Source: Simplicispira hankyongi
GTDB lineage: Bacteria > Pseudomonadota > Gammaproteobacteria > Burkholderiales > Burkholderiaceae_C
Reading direction: 5' to 3'
Assembly (NCBI RefSeq): GCF_003570885.1
Contig: NZ_QXJC01000001.1
Coordinates: forward strand, 1,178,001-1,242,000
Length of the DNA stretch: 64,000 nt
The notes under the pieces are model-generated. The model saw only the letters and a list, made by a program, of their open reading frames with translations. It was not told the origin of the DNA and did no database searches. Below, one piece after another: positions 26,629 to 36,310 of the stretch. The number at the start of each line of letters is the position of its first letter. Position 1 is the first letter of the stretch. Made by a program: the position numbers and the translations under genes.

Positions 26629-27504
26629 TCACCATACTTCTATGCGCATCGAAAAATCCGTGGCTTTGACGTCCTTGGTCAGCGCTCCGGTGGAGATGCG
26701 GTCGACCCCGGTTTCTGCAAGCGCACGCAAGCCATCGAGCGTGACGCCGCCCGAAATTTCCAGAATGGCGCCTCCGCCCGGGTGTGCGGCATTCATGCGT
26801 ACCGCCTCATGCAACGTGGCGAGATCCATGTTGTCGAGCAGCACCATGCGCGCGCCGGCGTCCAGCGCTTCGCGCAGCTGCTCCAGGGTTTCGACCTCGA
26901 TTTCGATGAATTCGGCACGCGCGGCCACCTCGGCGGCAGCGCGCAGCACGGCGGCAACGCCCCCGGCAGCGGCAATGTGGTTTTCCTTGATCAGCACCGC
27001 ATCGTGCAGACCGATGCGGTGGTTGGTGCCGCCGCCGATCCGCACCGCGTATTTCTGCGCAATGCGCAGGCCGGGCAAGGTCTTGCGCGTGTCCACGATG
27101 TGGGCCTGGGTGCCGGCCACTGCGTCCACGTAGCTGCGTGTCTTGGTGGCCACGGCCGAGAGCATCTGCAGAAAGTTGAGCGCCGTGCGCTCGGCGCTGA
27201 GCAAGGCGCGGGCGTCGCCCTGCATCGTCAGCACCACCTGGTCCGCAGCGCAGCGCCCGCCCTCGGCCACATGCCAGATGAGTTCCACGGCCGGGTCGAG
27301 CGTGCGCAGCGCGGCCTCGGCCCAGGGGGCGCCGCACAGCACGGCCGCCTCGCGCACCAGGATGCGGGCGCGCACGCGCCGGTGGGCAGGCACCAGGCCC
27401 GCAGTCAGGTCGCCGGCGCCCAGGTCTTCCTGCAGCGCACGGGCCACGTCCAGCAGCACCTGCGCGCGCAGCGGGGCTTCAAGGGTGTCCAAAGGAGAGT
27501 TCAT
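26629..27504 (-). CDS. nadC: nicotinate-nucleotide pyrophosphorylase (carboxylating)
   Basis: A 291-residue type II phosphoribosyltransferase turning quinolinate and PRPP into nicotinate mononucleotide. Signature stretches are [52 protein letters not shown] and the C-terminal [41 protein letters not shown] at 27504 with AGGAGAG upstream is preferred over a longer frame. Divergent from panB; nadA follows on the same strand. Confidence 0.95.
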   Translation of the reverse strand: MNSPLDTLEAPLRAQVLLDVARALQEDLGAGDLTAGLVPAHRRVRARILVREAAVLCGAPWAEAALRTLDPAVELIWHVAEGGRCAADQVVLTMQGDARALLSAERTALNFLQMLSAVATKTRSYVDAVAGTQAHIVDTRKTLPGLRIAQKYAVRIGGGTNHRIGLHDAVLIKENHIAAAGGVAAVLRAAAEVAARAEFIEIEVETLEQLREALDAGARMVLLDNMDLATLHEAVRMNAAHPGGGAILEISGGVTLDGLRALAETGVDRISTGALTKDVKATDFSMRIEVW

Positions 27505-27610
27505 GGGTGCCAAGCATAGCGCCGGCTGCGCGCTGCATCCGGCTGCCAGCCAATAGCTGCACAAAGCGCACGACTACACTCCCGGGTCCATCCTTTCAGC
27601 GCCGCCAGCC

Positions 27611-29393
<1,783 letters not shown>

Positions 29394-29554
29394 GGCAATG
29401 CTGAACAAGTCCCTCACGCGCCGCGCATCCGTCCCTCGGGTGGTCTGCGGCGTTGCCAATCCTCGCCATAGCTGCGGCTATGGCTGCGGTTTGTGCCTTG
29501 CATCCCATCCCGATGCACGGCGCGCGCCATTGCAGTGACTGATTCAGCATCGCC
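29394..29554. repeat. 161-bp near-palindromic, MITE/REP-like element
   Basis: Terminal inverted repeats GGCAATGCTGAACAAGTC (29394-29411) and GACTGATTCAGCATCGCC (29537-29554) enclose matching inner arms (GCGCCGCGCATCC against GATGCACGGCGCGC). The centre is the perfect hairpin CCATAGC-TGCG-GCTATGG at about 29466-29483, exactly at the midpoint. There is no coding capacity. It begins at the base after the panC stop codon. Confidence 0.75.
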
Positions 29555-29573
29555 CTAAGCCCGACACACCTTC

Positions 29574-30182
29574 ATGGACCCCATGTTTCTTCTTTTGCTG
29601 CTGGGCAGCGGCGGCCTGCTGATGGCCAATGGCCACCAGCAGCGCCAGCGCATTGCCCTGCTCGCCCACCACCTCGGCCCGCTGCAAATCGAAAAGCTGA
29701 TGGAAACGCTGACGCAGGGCTATTTGCGCGCGCTGGGCGAGCGCGACCCCACGCGCCAGGCGCAGATATTTGCCGTGCTGGAGGGCAGCGAAGCGCAGCT
29801 CGCCACCCAGTTCGCCCAGCTGGCGCGTGAATTTGCCGCCGTGCCCGCCGCCCAGGCGCGTGCCAGCACCCTGCCGTTCTCGATGCCCTGGGCCAGCACC
29901 CTGCTGCCGCGCGCCAGCTTTGATATGCGCAAGCTCCTGGCCGTGCATGCCAATGGCATCGCACGTGCCCTGCGCACCGATGCAGCGCGCTCGCCACGCG
30001 ACCGCGCCTTTCTCATTTCAGCCGAACTGTTCCTCATGCAGCACAGCTGCCACTGGTTCTGCAAGTCGCGCGCGGTGGCGTCGGCGCGCATGGTGGCGCG
30101 GCACCACACGCCCCACGCCCAACTGGTGGCTTCGGTGTCCCCTGAAACACGCAGCGCCTACCGGGCGCTGACGGGCAGCTAA
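29574..30182 (+). CDS. hypothetical protein with hydrophobic N-terminus
   Basis: A 202-residue protein I do not recognise. Residues 3-20 (PMFLLLLLGSGGLLMANG) are a short hydrophobic anchor; the rest is helical, Ala/Arg/Gln-rich, with QRQRIALLAHHLGPLQIEKLMETLTQGYLRALGERDP and ISAELFLMQHSCHWFCKSRAVASARMVARHH. Codon use matches the neighbours and the frame is intact, so it is probably a real lineage-specific gene. It is 17 bp upstream of rluE on the same strand. No function is proposed. Confidence 0.65.
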   Translation: MDPMFLLLLLGSGGLLMANGHQQRQRIALLAHHLGPLQIEKLMETLTQGYLRALGERDPTRQAQIFAVLEGSEAQLATQFAQLAREFAAVPAAQARASTLPFSMPWASTLLPRASFDMRKLLAVHANGIARALRTDAARSPRDRAFLISAELFLMQHSCHWFCKSRAVASARMVARHHTPHAQLVASVSPETRSAYRALTGS

Positions 30183-30199
30183 AACGGCTGCCCACAGGC

Positions 30200-30823
30200 A
30201 TGGCGACTTCGCCGCCCTCGCGCCCACACCGCGTGCAGACCCAGGTGCGGCGCAGCGCCCGGCCAGCGCCTGCCGCACCGCGCCTGATCCTGCTCAACAA
30301 GCCTTTTGGCGTGCTGAGCCAGTTCAGTGGAGATGGCACGCACCAGACCCTGAGCGACTTCGTGGATGTCCCCAACGTCTACCCCGCAGGCCGGCTGGAC
30401 CGCGACAGCGAAGGCCTGCTTCTGCTGACCAACGACGGCGCCCTGCAAGCGCGCATTGCCGACCCGCGCCACAAACTGCCCAAGACCTATTGGGCGCAGG
30501 TAGAAGGAGCGCCCAGCGAAAAGGCCTTGGCCCAGTTGCGCGCCGGCGTGCTGCTGAACGACGGACTGACCCGCCCTGCCGAGGCAACGCTACTGCCCGA
30601 GCCCGCGCTGTGGCCACGCAACCCGCCGATCCGCGTGCGGGCGCAGATCCCGACGCACTGGATCGCCCTCACCCTGCGCGAAGGCCGCAACCGCCAGGTG
30701 CGTCGCATGACCGCCGCGGTGGGCTTGCCTACGCTGCGCCTGGTGCGGGTACAGATCGGGCCCTGGTGCCTGGACAACCTGCCGCCAGGCAGTTGGCGCG
30801 ACGGCGATCTGCCCCGAGTTTGA
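30200..30823 (+). CDS. rluE: 23S rRNA pseudouridine synthase (RluE type)
   Basis: A 207-residue RsuA-family synthase without an S4 domain, as is usual for RluE, which modifies U2457 of 23S rRNA. The catalytic Asp is in AGRLDRDSEGLLLLTNDGAL, and TLREGRNRQVRRMTAAVGLPTLRLVRVQIGP is the second conserved block. Starts MATSPPSRPHRVQTQVRR, a basic leader. A dispersed repeat and the FMN riboswitch follow. Confidence 0.88.
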   Translation: MATSPPSRPHRVQTQVRRSARPAPAAPRLILLNKPFGVLSQFSGDGTHQTLSDFVDVPNVYPAGRLDRDSEGLLLLTNDGALQARIADPRHKLPKTYWAQVEGAPSEKALAQLRAGVLLNDGLTRPAEATLLPEPALWPRNPPIRVRAQIPTHWIALTLREGRNRQVRRMTAAVGLPTLRLVRVQIGPWCLDNLPPGSWRDGDLPRV

Positions 30824-30849
30824 TACCGGGTTTCTGCCGTGGCCCACAG

Positions 30850-30920
30850 AAAAAATTATTAAAAATATAGCTTGATACGCTTGCTATATAAGCGCCAGAG
30901 CCCTATTTAACCAAAAATTC
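30850..30920. repeat. AT-rich dispersed repeat, copy 3
   Basis: AAAAATTATTAAAAATATAGC, CTTGCTATATAAGCGCC and AGAGCCCTATTT match the core of the repeat family. It lies between rluE and the FMN riboswitch. The rest of the gap to 31018 shows no gene. Confidence 0.6.
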
Positions 30921-31018
30921 CCCGTCAACCCGCCCGACTGCTTTCCCCCTGCACGGCAGCTTCAGTGGCTCATGGCAATGGCAAGGGTGGCGGTAGGGGT
31001 GTGCGCTATAGTGCCAGC

Positions 31019-31199
31019 GTCTTCAGGGCGGGGTGCAATTCCCCACCGGCGGTAGGCGGCGCACAGGGCAACCTGGTGGCCGCGAGCCCGCGAGCGCCCT
31101 GGCCGCCTCCAAGCGGCCAGGGGTCAGCAGACTCGGTGCGACGGGGCAATGCCCAGTCCAGTCCGAGGCCGACGGTCATAGTCCGGATGAAAGAAGATC
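31019..31199 (+). promoter_or_regulatory. FMN riboswitch (RFN element) of ribB
   Basis: The conserved core is complete: TCTTCAGGGCGGGGTGCAAT, CCCCACCGGCGGTA, the long variable arm with GCGAGCCCGCGAGCGC, GTCAGCAGACTCGGTG, and GTCCGGATGAAAGAAGA. FMN binding represses riboflavin synthesis. It lies 107 bases upstream of ribB, its usual target. Confidence 0.95.
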
Positions 31200-31203
31200 C
31201 GCC

Positions 31204-31261
31204 AAGCACCCACGTGCCTGGCGACGTACCCGCGCGCGGCCTGGTCTGCACGCGGGTGCTT
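31204..31261 (+). promoter_or_regulatory. expression-platform hairpin between the FMN riboswitch and ribB
   Basis: AAGCACCCACGTGC (31204-31217) pairs with GCACGCGGGTGCTT (31248-31261) with a two-base internal mismatch. It directly follows the aptamer and precedes a short T/C stretch, so it is the likely switching hairpin. Confidence 0.55.
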
Positions 31262-31305
31262 CTTGCATGCCTTGAAGCGTTTTCTGTCACTTTCAGGAGC
31301 GTTTC

Positions 31306-32043
31306 ATGATTCAACTTACCCCCTCCCCATTGGCCGGTGCAAACCACACCACACTTGCCGCAGAGCCATCTCTGGCACCGGTCGCCGACGTCATCGGCGC
31401 CATCCGGGCAGGACAGCCCGTTCTGGTGCTGGACGACGCCAACCGCGAAAACGAAGCCGACCTGATCTGCGCTGCAGAGCGGATCACCGAAGCCACCATG
31501 GCCTTGATGATCCGTGAAGGCAGTGGCATCGTCTGCCTGTGCTTGCCGGCAGGGCATGCCCAGCAGCTCGGTCTTCGGCCCATGGTCGAGGTCAACCGCT
31601 CGGCGTTCTTCACGGCCTTCACCCAATCCATTGAAGCGGCACACGGCGTGAGCACCGGCGTGTCGGCCGCGGACCGCGTCCAAACCATTCGCTGCGCACT
31701 GCGCCTGCCAACACCGGGCACCGCCCCAGAAATCGTCAGCCCCGGCCATGTGTTTCCGCTGGTGGCGCGCCCCGGTGGCGTGCTTGAGCGCACCGGCCAC
31801 ACGGAGGCTGCAGTAGACCTGGTCCGGTGGGCAGGCCTGCAACCCGCAGGCGTACTGTGCGAACTCATGAACCCCGATGGCAGCATGGCGCGTGGCGCTC
31901 AGGTCGCCCAATTCGCCCACACACATGGTCTGCTGTGCACTACGGTGCAAGCACTGGTCGCATTTGCCCAGTCCCACTCCACCCCGCAATGCCCTACCAT
32001 CCGGTTTCGCTCTCAAGGCACCACTTTTCGAGAAATCCCATGA
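31306..32043 (+). CDS. ribB: 3,4-dihydroxy-2-butanone 4-phosphate synthase
   Basis: A 245-residue Mg-dependent enzyme making the four-carbon unit of riboflavin from ribulose 5-phosphate. LVLDDANRENEADLICAAE carries the acidic loop, EGSGIVCLCL and GHVFPLVARPGGVLERTGHTEAAVDL the remaining active-site residues. There is no fused RibA domain. Preceded by an FMN riboswitch; its stop overlaps the next start as ATGA. Confidence 0.93.
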   Translation: MIQLTPSPLAGANHTTLAAEPSLAPVADVIGAIRAGQPVLVLDDANRENEADLICAAERITEATMALMIREGSGIVCLCLPAGHAQQLGLRPMVEVNRSAFFTAFTQSIEAAHGVSTGVSAADRVQTIRCALRLPTPGTAPEIVSPGHVFPLVARPGGVLERTGHTEAAVDLVRWAGLQPAGVLCELMNPDGSMARGAQVAQFAHTHGLLCTTVQALVAFAQSHSTPQCPTIRFRSQGTTFREIP

Positions 32044-32723
32044 GCTCTTCCAACGATCGCGTCGTTTACAGCACCGAGCATGTGCTGACCAGCCTGTGCA
32101 ATTCGGTCACCCGTGTGCTCACCGTGGCAACCCAGAGCCAGATTCAGTACTCGGCCATGGTGCAGCGGATCACCAAGACCTGCCTGCGACCCGACATTGG
32201 CTGCTTCGTGCTGTTTGATGGCGGTTTCTCAGGCCTGATGGTCATCAACTTCTCGGCACAGGCGGCGATGGAGCTGTATTCCAGCTACCTCCTGAGCATG
32301 GGCATGTCCAAGGACGAGCTGGCACGCTCCTATACGGCCGACGAAGTGAGCAACGTCATGGGCGAGCTGATGAACCAGGTGGCCGGCGACTTCACCAGCA
32401 AGGTGCGGCGCGAGCTGCAAACCCACATCACACAAAACCAGCCCAAGATGCTGGTGCTCAACAAACAGGTCATGCTGAGCGTGGACGCCAACCTCGACCA
32501 ACCCGAGGCGCGCCGCGTGACCTTCTACACGGGCAACAACAACATCTTTTACCTGGAGCTCGCCATCGACCGCACCGAGTTCATCAAACTCTACGACTTC
32601 GAACCCCAGGCACGGGCCAATCCCGATGAAGTCATGGCCGAAGCCAACGCGCCGCGCGAGCTCGCCCCACCGCCGCCGCCCGACAGCGACACCGATGAGC
32701 TGCTGCGCTCGCTCGGCATGTAA
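32040..32723 (+). CDS. DUF3334 family protein
   Basis: A 227-residue protein that fits the DUF3334 family, with a CheX-like look: FVLFDGGFSGLMVINFSAQAAMELYSSYLLSMGMSKDELA, then VSNVMGELMNQVAGDFTSKVRRELQ, resembling the ExxN-type helix of CheX/FliY phosphatases. The C-terminus is Pro-rich and ends TDELLRSLGM. ATGA overlap with ribB suggests coupled translation, though a functional link to riboflavin is not evident. Function unknown. Confidence 0.7.
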   Translation: MSSSNDRVVYSTEHVLTSLCNSVTRVLTVATQSQIQYSAMVQRITKTCLRPDIGCFVLFDGGFSGLMVINFSAQAAMELYSSYLLSMGMSKDELARSYTADEVSNVMGELMNQVAGDFTSKVRRELQTHITQNQPKMLVLNKQVMLSVDANLDQPEARRVTFYTGNNNIFYLELAIDRTEFIKLYDFEPQARANPDEVMAEANAPRELAPPPPPDSDTDELLRSLGM

Positions 32724-32759
32724 ACGCGCCGCGGCCCGCTAGAATGCGGGCCTGCCACA

Positions 32760-32847
32760 GGAGACTTGGGTGAGTGGTTTAAACCAGCAGTCTTGAAAAC
32801 TGCCGACGGGCAACCGTCCGTGAGTTCGAATCTCACAGTCTCCGCCA
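32760..32847 (+). tRNA. tRNA-Ser (anticodon TGA)
   Basis: Acceptor stem GGAGACT/AGTCTCC, G discriminator and encoded CCA at 32845-32847. The anticodon loop CTTGAAA gives TGA. A long variable arm (CGACGGGCAACCGTCCG) is typical of serine tRNA. TAGAAT about 15 bases upstream may be the -10 box. Confidence 0.95.
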
Positions 32848-32880
32848 GAACGTCGTCTCACGACGTATCAGAACACCGCA

Positions 32881-32915
32881 AAACCCGCCGCCGTCCAAGG
32901 GGAGCGGTTTTTTTT
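32881..32915 (+). terminator. probable terminator after tRNA-Ser
   Basis: AAACCCGC and GCGGTTT form a stem with a one-base bulge, followed by eight T residues. Confidence 0.55.
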
Positions 32916-32961
32916 GTCTCACTCCGTACCACCCTGCCCTGCCTTACCGTGACAAATTGGC

Positions 32962-34020
32962 TCAGGTGAGCAGCGCGCCGTTCCTGCCTTCACCGGGGTC
33001 GATGAGCATATGCACCACAGGAACGCAACCATGCTGCACATCCGCGCAGTACACGGCGTTGCGCCCGGTTTCCTTGGCGCGGTAGAGGGCCTTGTCGGCG
33101 CGGTTCACCAATTCTTCAAAGCTGAGCCCGGAGCCCTTGTGCAGCGTGGCCACACCAATGCTCACGGTGACTGAAACGCTCACCCCCTCGTCGTTGACGG
33201 ACACGCGCAGCGCGGCCACCTCTTGGCGCAGTGCTTCGGCCACGCGCAAGGCGCTGACGCCATCGGTTTCGGGCAACACGATGACAAATTCCTCGCCCCC
33301 AAAGCGCGCCACGATGTCGACACCACTGCGCTTGCGCGCCGCACAGGCCTGGGCCACGGCGCAGATCATGCGGTCGCCCGCAAGGTGCCCCCAGGCGTCG
33401 TTGACCGCCTTGAACAGGTCAATGTCCACCACCATCAGCGACAGGGTGTGATCGAAGCGCTCGGTGCGCTTGCATTCGTTGGCCCCCATCTCCATGAGCG
33501 TACGCCGGTTGGCCAGGCCGGTCAGCGAATCATTGGCCGCCAATAGTTCCAGTGCGGCGTTCAACTCCTGCAGCAGCTTGTTCTGCTCTGTCAATTGGCG
33601 GTTGATGTGAGCAATTTCGTCTTCCTTCTGCTTGCGGTCGTGGATGTTGAAGGTGACGCCGATCAACCGCTTGCCCGGGGTGTCACTGCTGCGGTCCATG
33701 ATGCGGCCATAGTTGGCGAACCACACCCATTCGCCCGCCTTGGAGCGCAATCGGAACTCGGCGCGGTACTGCGCCGTGACGCCCGCCACGTGGTCAGCCA
33801 CCGCCTGCCGCACCATGTCCAGGTCGCCGGGGTGGAAGAGGCCAAAGATGTCCTGCACGCCCGAGACGATTTCGTCCTCGGTGAAGCCCAGCTCCAGAAA
33901 CGTCTTGGTGGCCTTGTGGGTAACCTGGCCGCTCACCAGGTCGTTCTCCCACAGGTCCAGCCCGGCGGCTTCGAGCACCAGCTCCAGCCGCTCCTTGTTC
34001 AGATCTGCGTCATCACCCAT
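32962..34020 (-). CDS. PAS-domain diguanylate cyclase
   Basis: A 352-residue cytoplasmic protein with no membrane segment. Residues 1-145 form a PAS/PAC sensor (LDLWENDLVSGQVTHKATKTFLELGFTEDEI, ... FRLRSKAGEWVWFANYGRIMDR). A short coiled link (NRQLTEQNKLLQELNAALELL) leads to the GGDEF domain with the catalytic signature RFGGEEF, plus NDAWGHLAGDRMI. It should make cyclic di-GMP in response to an unknown signal. No RxxD inhibitory site was seen just before the GGEEF. Followed by the DUF917 gene upstream on the same strand. Confidence 0.9.
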   Translation of the reverse strand: MGDDADLNKERLELVLEAAGLDLWENDLVSGQVTHKATKTFLELGFTEDEIVSGVQDIFGLFHPGDLDMVRQAVADHVAGVTAQYRAEFRLRSKAGEWVWFANYGRIMDRSSDTPGKRLIGVTFNIHDRKQKEDEIAHINRQLTEQNKLLQELNAALELLAANDSLTGLANRRTLMEMGANECKRTERFDHTLSLMVVDIDLFKAVNDAWGHLAGDRMICAVAQACAARKRSGVDIVARFGGEEFVIVLPETDGVSALRVAEALRQEVAALRVSVNDEGVSVSVTVSIGVATLHKGSGLSFEELVNRADKALYRAKETGRNAVYCADVQHGCVPVVHMLIDPGEGRNGALLT

Positions 34021-34041
34021 GGCACCAAACCAGCAGATCCA

Positions 34042-35226
34042 TCAGGCCGTCGGCATGGCGCCCGCATAGCCCATATTGCGCAGCAGCGCGGCAAACGACG
34101 CCACGACACCGGGTGTGTTGTAGAGCTGGGGCGCCGTTTTCACAGCGATCACGCTCACCATCTGGCCCGTGCTTTTTCCCGTGGTGGCGTCAAAGTACAG
34201 GGCCAGGTCGTCGCTGGCGTTGGAGAAGCCGCGCCCCGTACTTTCCGAGTAGTAGCAGATGGAGTCCGGGGCAACGACGTCGGGACTCGTGCTTGCAGAC
34301 GAGTACATGATGAGGTTCTCGTTCAGGTTGTACAGGTAGTGCGTCTCGGTACTCTGAGCCTGGTCCTGCGTGTTGTCCAGGCGGATGATGCCCGAATCGA
34401 GCGACGCGCTGGACGTAGCCTGCGTGACCGAGGTGATGAAAAAATTGGTCACCACCGCGCTGGCAGAGCGGCTGGTGATCAGGGTGATGGCATCTGCCAC
34501 GGCAGCAGTGGCAGGCGGCGTCTCGGCCTGCAGCAGAAACTGCCCCAACCCACGCGCCTGCTCCAGCGTGCCCGCAATGTAACTGCCCGACAACGCAAAG
34601 CTGTTGCCCGCGTTGGAGGGCCACATGGCAATGCCCGAATACCCGCCAAACCCGGCCACGACCCCGCCCGCCAGGCTCTCGACACGCGCGGCGGTGGAGG
34701 CTCCCAGCACGGCGGATTCGATATCCACCAAGGTAGAGGCATCGCTGGCCAGGACGGCGGGGCATGGCGCGAGTTGCGCTCCGCCGGTATAGGTGGTCTG
34801 GGGCAGCTCGGGCACCGCACGGCCGGCGCCATCGCCGTTCACCACCCAGACCGCGCCCTGCGACATGGCCGCGCCAAGGAGCGGCACCAGCGAGTTGATC
34901 GGCCCGATCTCCACGGGAATCAGGGCACCCAGCGCGGCGCCCGTGCTGGCCTCCATCACGGCCACGGTGTTGCTGATTGCGTTCTGCACCGCCGACAGCG
35001 TGAGGCCATCGGCCGCATCGGGCGAGCCCATGATGGCCAGCACACAGGCATTGGTGGCGCCGTCATAGTCCTGCACCGTGACCGTGCCACTCCAGCCCTG
35101 ATGAACCAGCTCCTGAAGAATCGAACAGGCGTCGTGGTAGCTACCGCCCCCACCACTGGCCAACATGGCAGCACCCGCCGCAATCGATTGAAAATCTACC
35201 AGCCCGTAGTGATAAACAACACCCAT
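34042..35226 (-). CDS. DUF917 (S-methyl thiohydantoin desulfurase-like) family protein
   Basis: A 394-residue protein matching the DUF917 pattern: AAMLASGGGGSYHDA near residue 20, GALIPVEIGPINSLVPLLGAA and VNGDGAGRAVPELPQTTY in the middle, and a C-terminal SVIAVKTAPQLYNTPG plus NMGYAGAM. Members are linked to hydantoin or related catabolism, but none of those genes is nearby. It is unusually Ala/Ser/Thr-rich and diverges from the family in the C-terminal third. Start MGVVYHYGLVDFQSI replaces a longer unsupported frame. Upstream of the diguanylate cyclase gene on the same strand with a 21-bp gap. Confidence 0.72.
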   Translation of the reverse strand: MGVVYHYGLVDFQSIAAGAAMLASGGGGSYHDACSILQELVHQGWSGTVTVQDYDGATNACVLAIMGSPDAADGLTLSAVQNAISNTVAVMEASTGAALGALIPVEIGPINSLVPLLGAAMSQGAVWVVNGDGAGRAVPELPQTTYTGGAQLAPCPAVLASDASTLVDIESAVLGASTAARVESLAGGVVAGFGGYSGIAMWPSNAGNSFALSGSYIAGTLEQARGLGQFLLQAETPPATAAVADAITLITSRSASAVVTNFFITSVTQATSSASLDSGIIRLDNTQDQAQSTETHYLYNLNENLIMYSSASTSPDVVAPDSICYYSESTGRGFSNASDDLALYFDATTGKSTGQMVSVIAVKTAPQLYNTPGVVASFAALLRNMGYAGAMPTA

Positions 35227-35378
35227 CTCACGCCCCCTCTGGATGGGAGGCACGATACGCCAGCCCGGTGGCTTGTCAATCCGCAGCATCCCATGCGCGG
35301 CCACGGTGCAATCGTGGTAGGCCCAGACTCACAAATTCTGCGCCTGCAACCCATCTTCCCAACGTTACAACGTCAAAA

Positions 35379-35735
35379 TCACCCTTCAAACTGCGGGTGC
35401 AGCTGCCGGATCCGGTTCATCGCCATGGTCGCCGCCGTGCGTGTCTCCACCCCCCAACTTGGCGAACGCACGCTCCAGGTGCGTCTTCACCGTAGCGGGG
35501 CTGGCACCGAGAATGCCGCCAATCCCGTGGTTGATCCTGCCCTTGAGCGCCCAGTACAGCACCTCGGCCTCGCGCGCAGTGAGCTTGAACGACAGGCCCA
35601 TGGACTCGATGATCCTGGCGTCGGACACCTCGCCATCATCTGCAACCAGCCGCCGCCGCCCGCGCTGTCGTCCACCTGCTGGTGCAGCCGGAAGGTGAGG
35701 CGGCACGTGCCCTGCTCGACGGCCAGACCCGGCGC
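35379..35735 (-). pseudogene. decayed LuxR-type regulator, C-terminal HTH remnant
   Basis: A LuxR HTH is clear: LSFKLTAREAEVLYWALKGRINHGIGGILGASPATVKTHLERAFAKLG. At a run of six C residues (35450-35455) the frame breaks; dropping one base restores VETRTAATMAMNRIRQLHPQFEG and a stop at 35379, the expected ending. A second break near 35640 separates TFRLHQQVDDSAGGGGW from DDGEVSDARIIESMGL. No N-terminal domain can be found further upstream. Sequencing error could explain one break but hardly the missing N-terminus. Confidence 0.65.
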
Positions 35736-35761
35736 CCCACGCAGGCGCCGACCTGGCCGTG

Positions 35762-35929
35762 ATGCGTGCTGACACCGGGCGCATGCGCACCACCGCGCAA
35801 GGCCTGCGACCTTTCGCGATGGCGACCCTCAAGACGCTTGATGGGCTGCCGCAGGTGGTGGACTTCATCGTGGCGCGCGGCCTGCTGGGCACGGGCAGCA
35901 CCTGGTGCGCACGCGGTTACGCCTGCTGA
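35762..35929 (+). other. short unrecognised open frame, possible gene remnant
   Basis: A 55-codon frame with very high GC at third positions: MRADTGRMRTTAQGLRPFAM then ATLKTLDGLPQVVDFIVARG. The frame is also open for a short way upstream of the ATG. It may be a remnant of another gene or an antisense shadow of the decayed luxR region; I cannot assign it. Otherwise the gap 35227-35985 holds only the luxR remnant. Confidence 0.3.
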
Positions 35930-35985
35930 CGTGGGCGACCGGCCGGGCGCGCTATGGTTCAGGTTTTGTTCCAAGGAGAACGTGC

Positions 35986-36300
35986 ATGACCCTACGCCTG
36001 ATGCCCACGCTGGCGACCGCTGCCCTGCTGGCTGCCTGCGCCAGCCCAGCGCCGCCCACACCTATCGACGTGCGCCCCAACATTCCTCCGCATGGCGGGC
36101 GCTGCAACGCGGGCCCAGCGCAGTCGGTTATTGGCCAGATCAGCACCGCGCGCAACGTGGAAGCAGCGCGGGTTGCCGCAGGGGCGCGCGTGGCGCGCAC
36201 CCTTCGGCCTGGGCAAATGGTGACCAAGGAATACGACGCCGAGCGACTGAATCTGGACGTGGACGCCAGCGGGCGCATCGTCGCGGCGCGCTGCGGCTGA
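35986..36300 (+). CDS. I78-family peptidase-inhibitor lipoprotein
   Basis: A 104-residue exported protein. The signal ends in the lipobox LLAAC, so it is probably lipidated at Cys19 and anchored in the envelope. The mature part has GRCNAGPAQSVIGQISTARNVEAARVAAGARVARTLRPGQMVTKEYDAERLNLDVDASGRIVAARCG, the inhibitor I78 pattern with two cysteines that can pair. AAGGAG lies seven bases before the ATG at 35986; the in-frame upstream start would destroy the signal. Convergent with hemW. Confidence 0.83.
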   Translation: MTLRLMPTLATAALLAACASPAPPTPIDVRPNIPPHGGRCNAGPAQSVIGQISTARNVEAARVAAGARVARTLRPGQMVTKEYDAERLNLDVDASGRIVAARCG

Positions 36301-36310
36301 AGCAGCCGAA

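Noticed and set aside
33595-35772. Very long plus-strand open frame of 725 codons
   Set aside because: It lies antisense to the diguanylate cyclase and DUF917 genes, is rich in His/Arg/Gly without domains, and reads as the GC-rich shadow of those genes.
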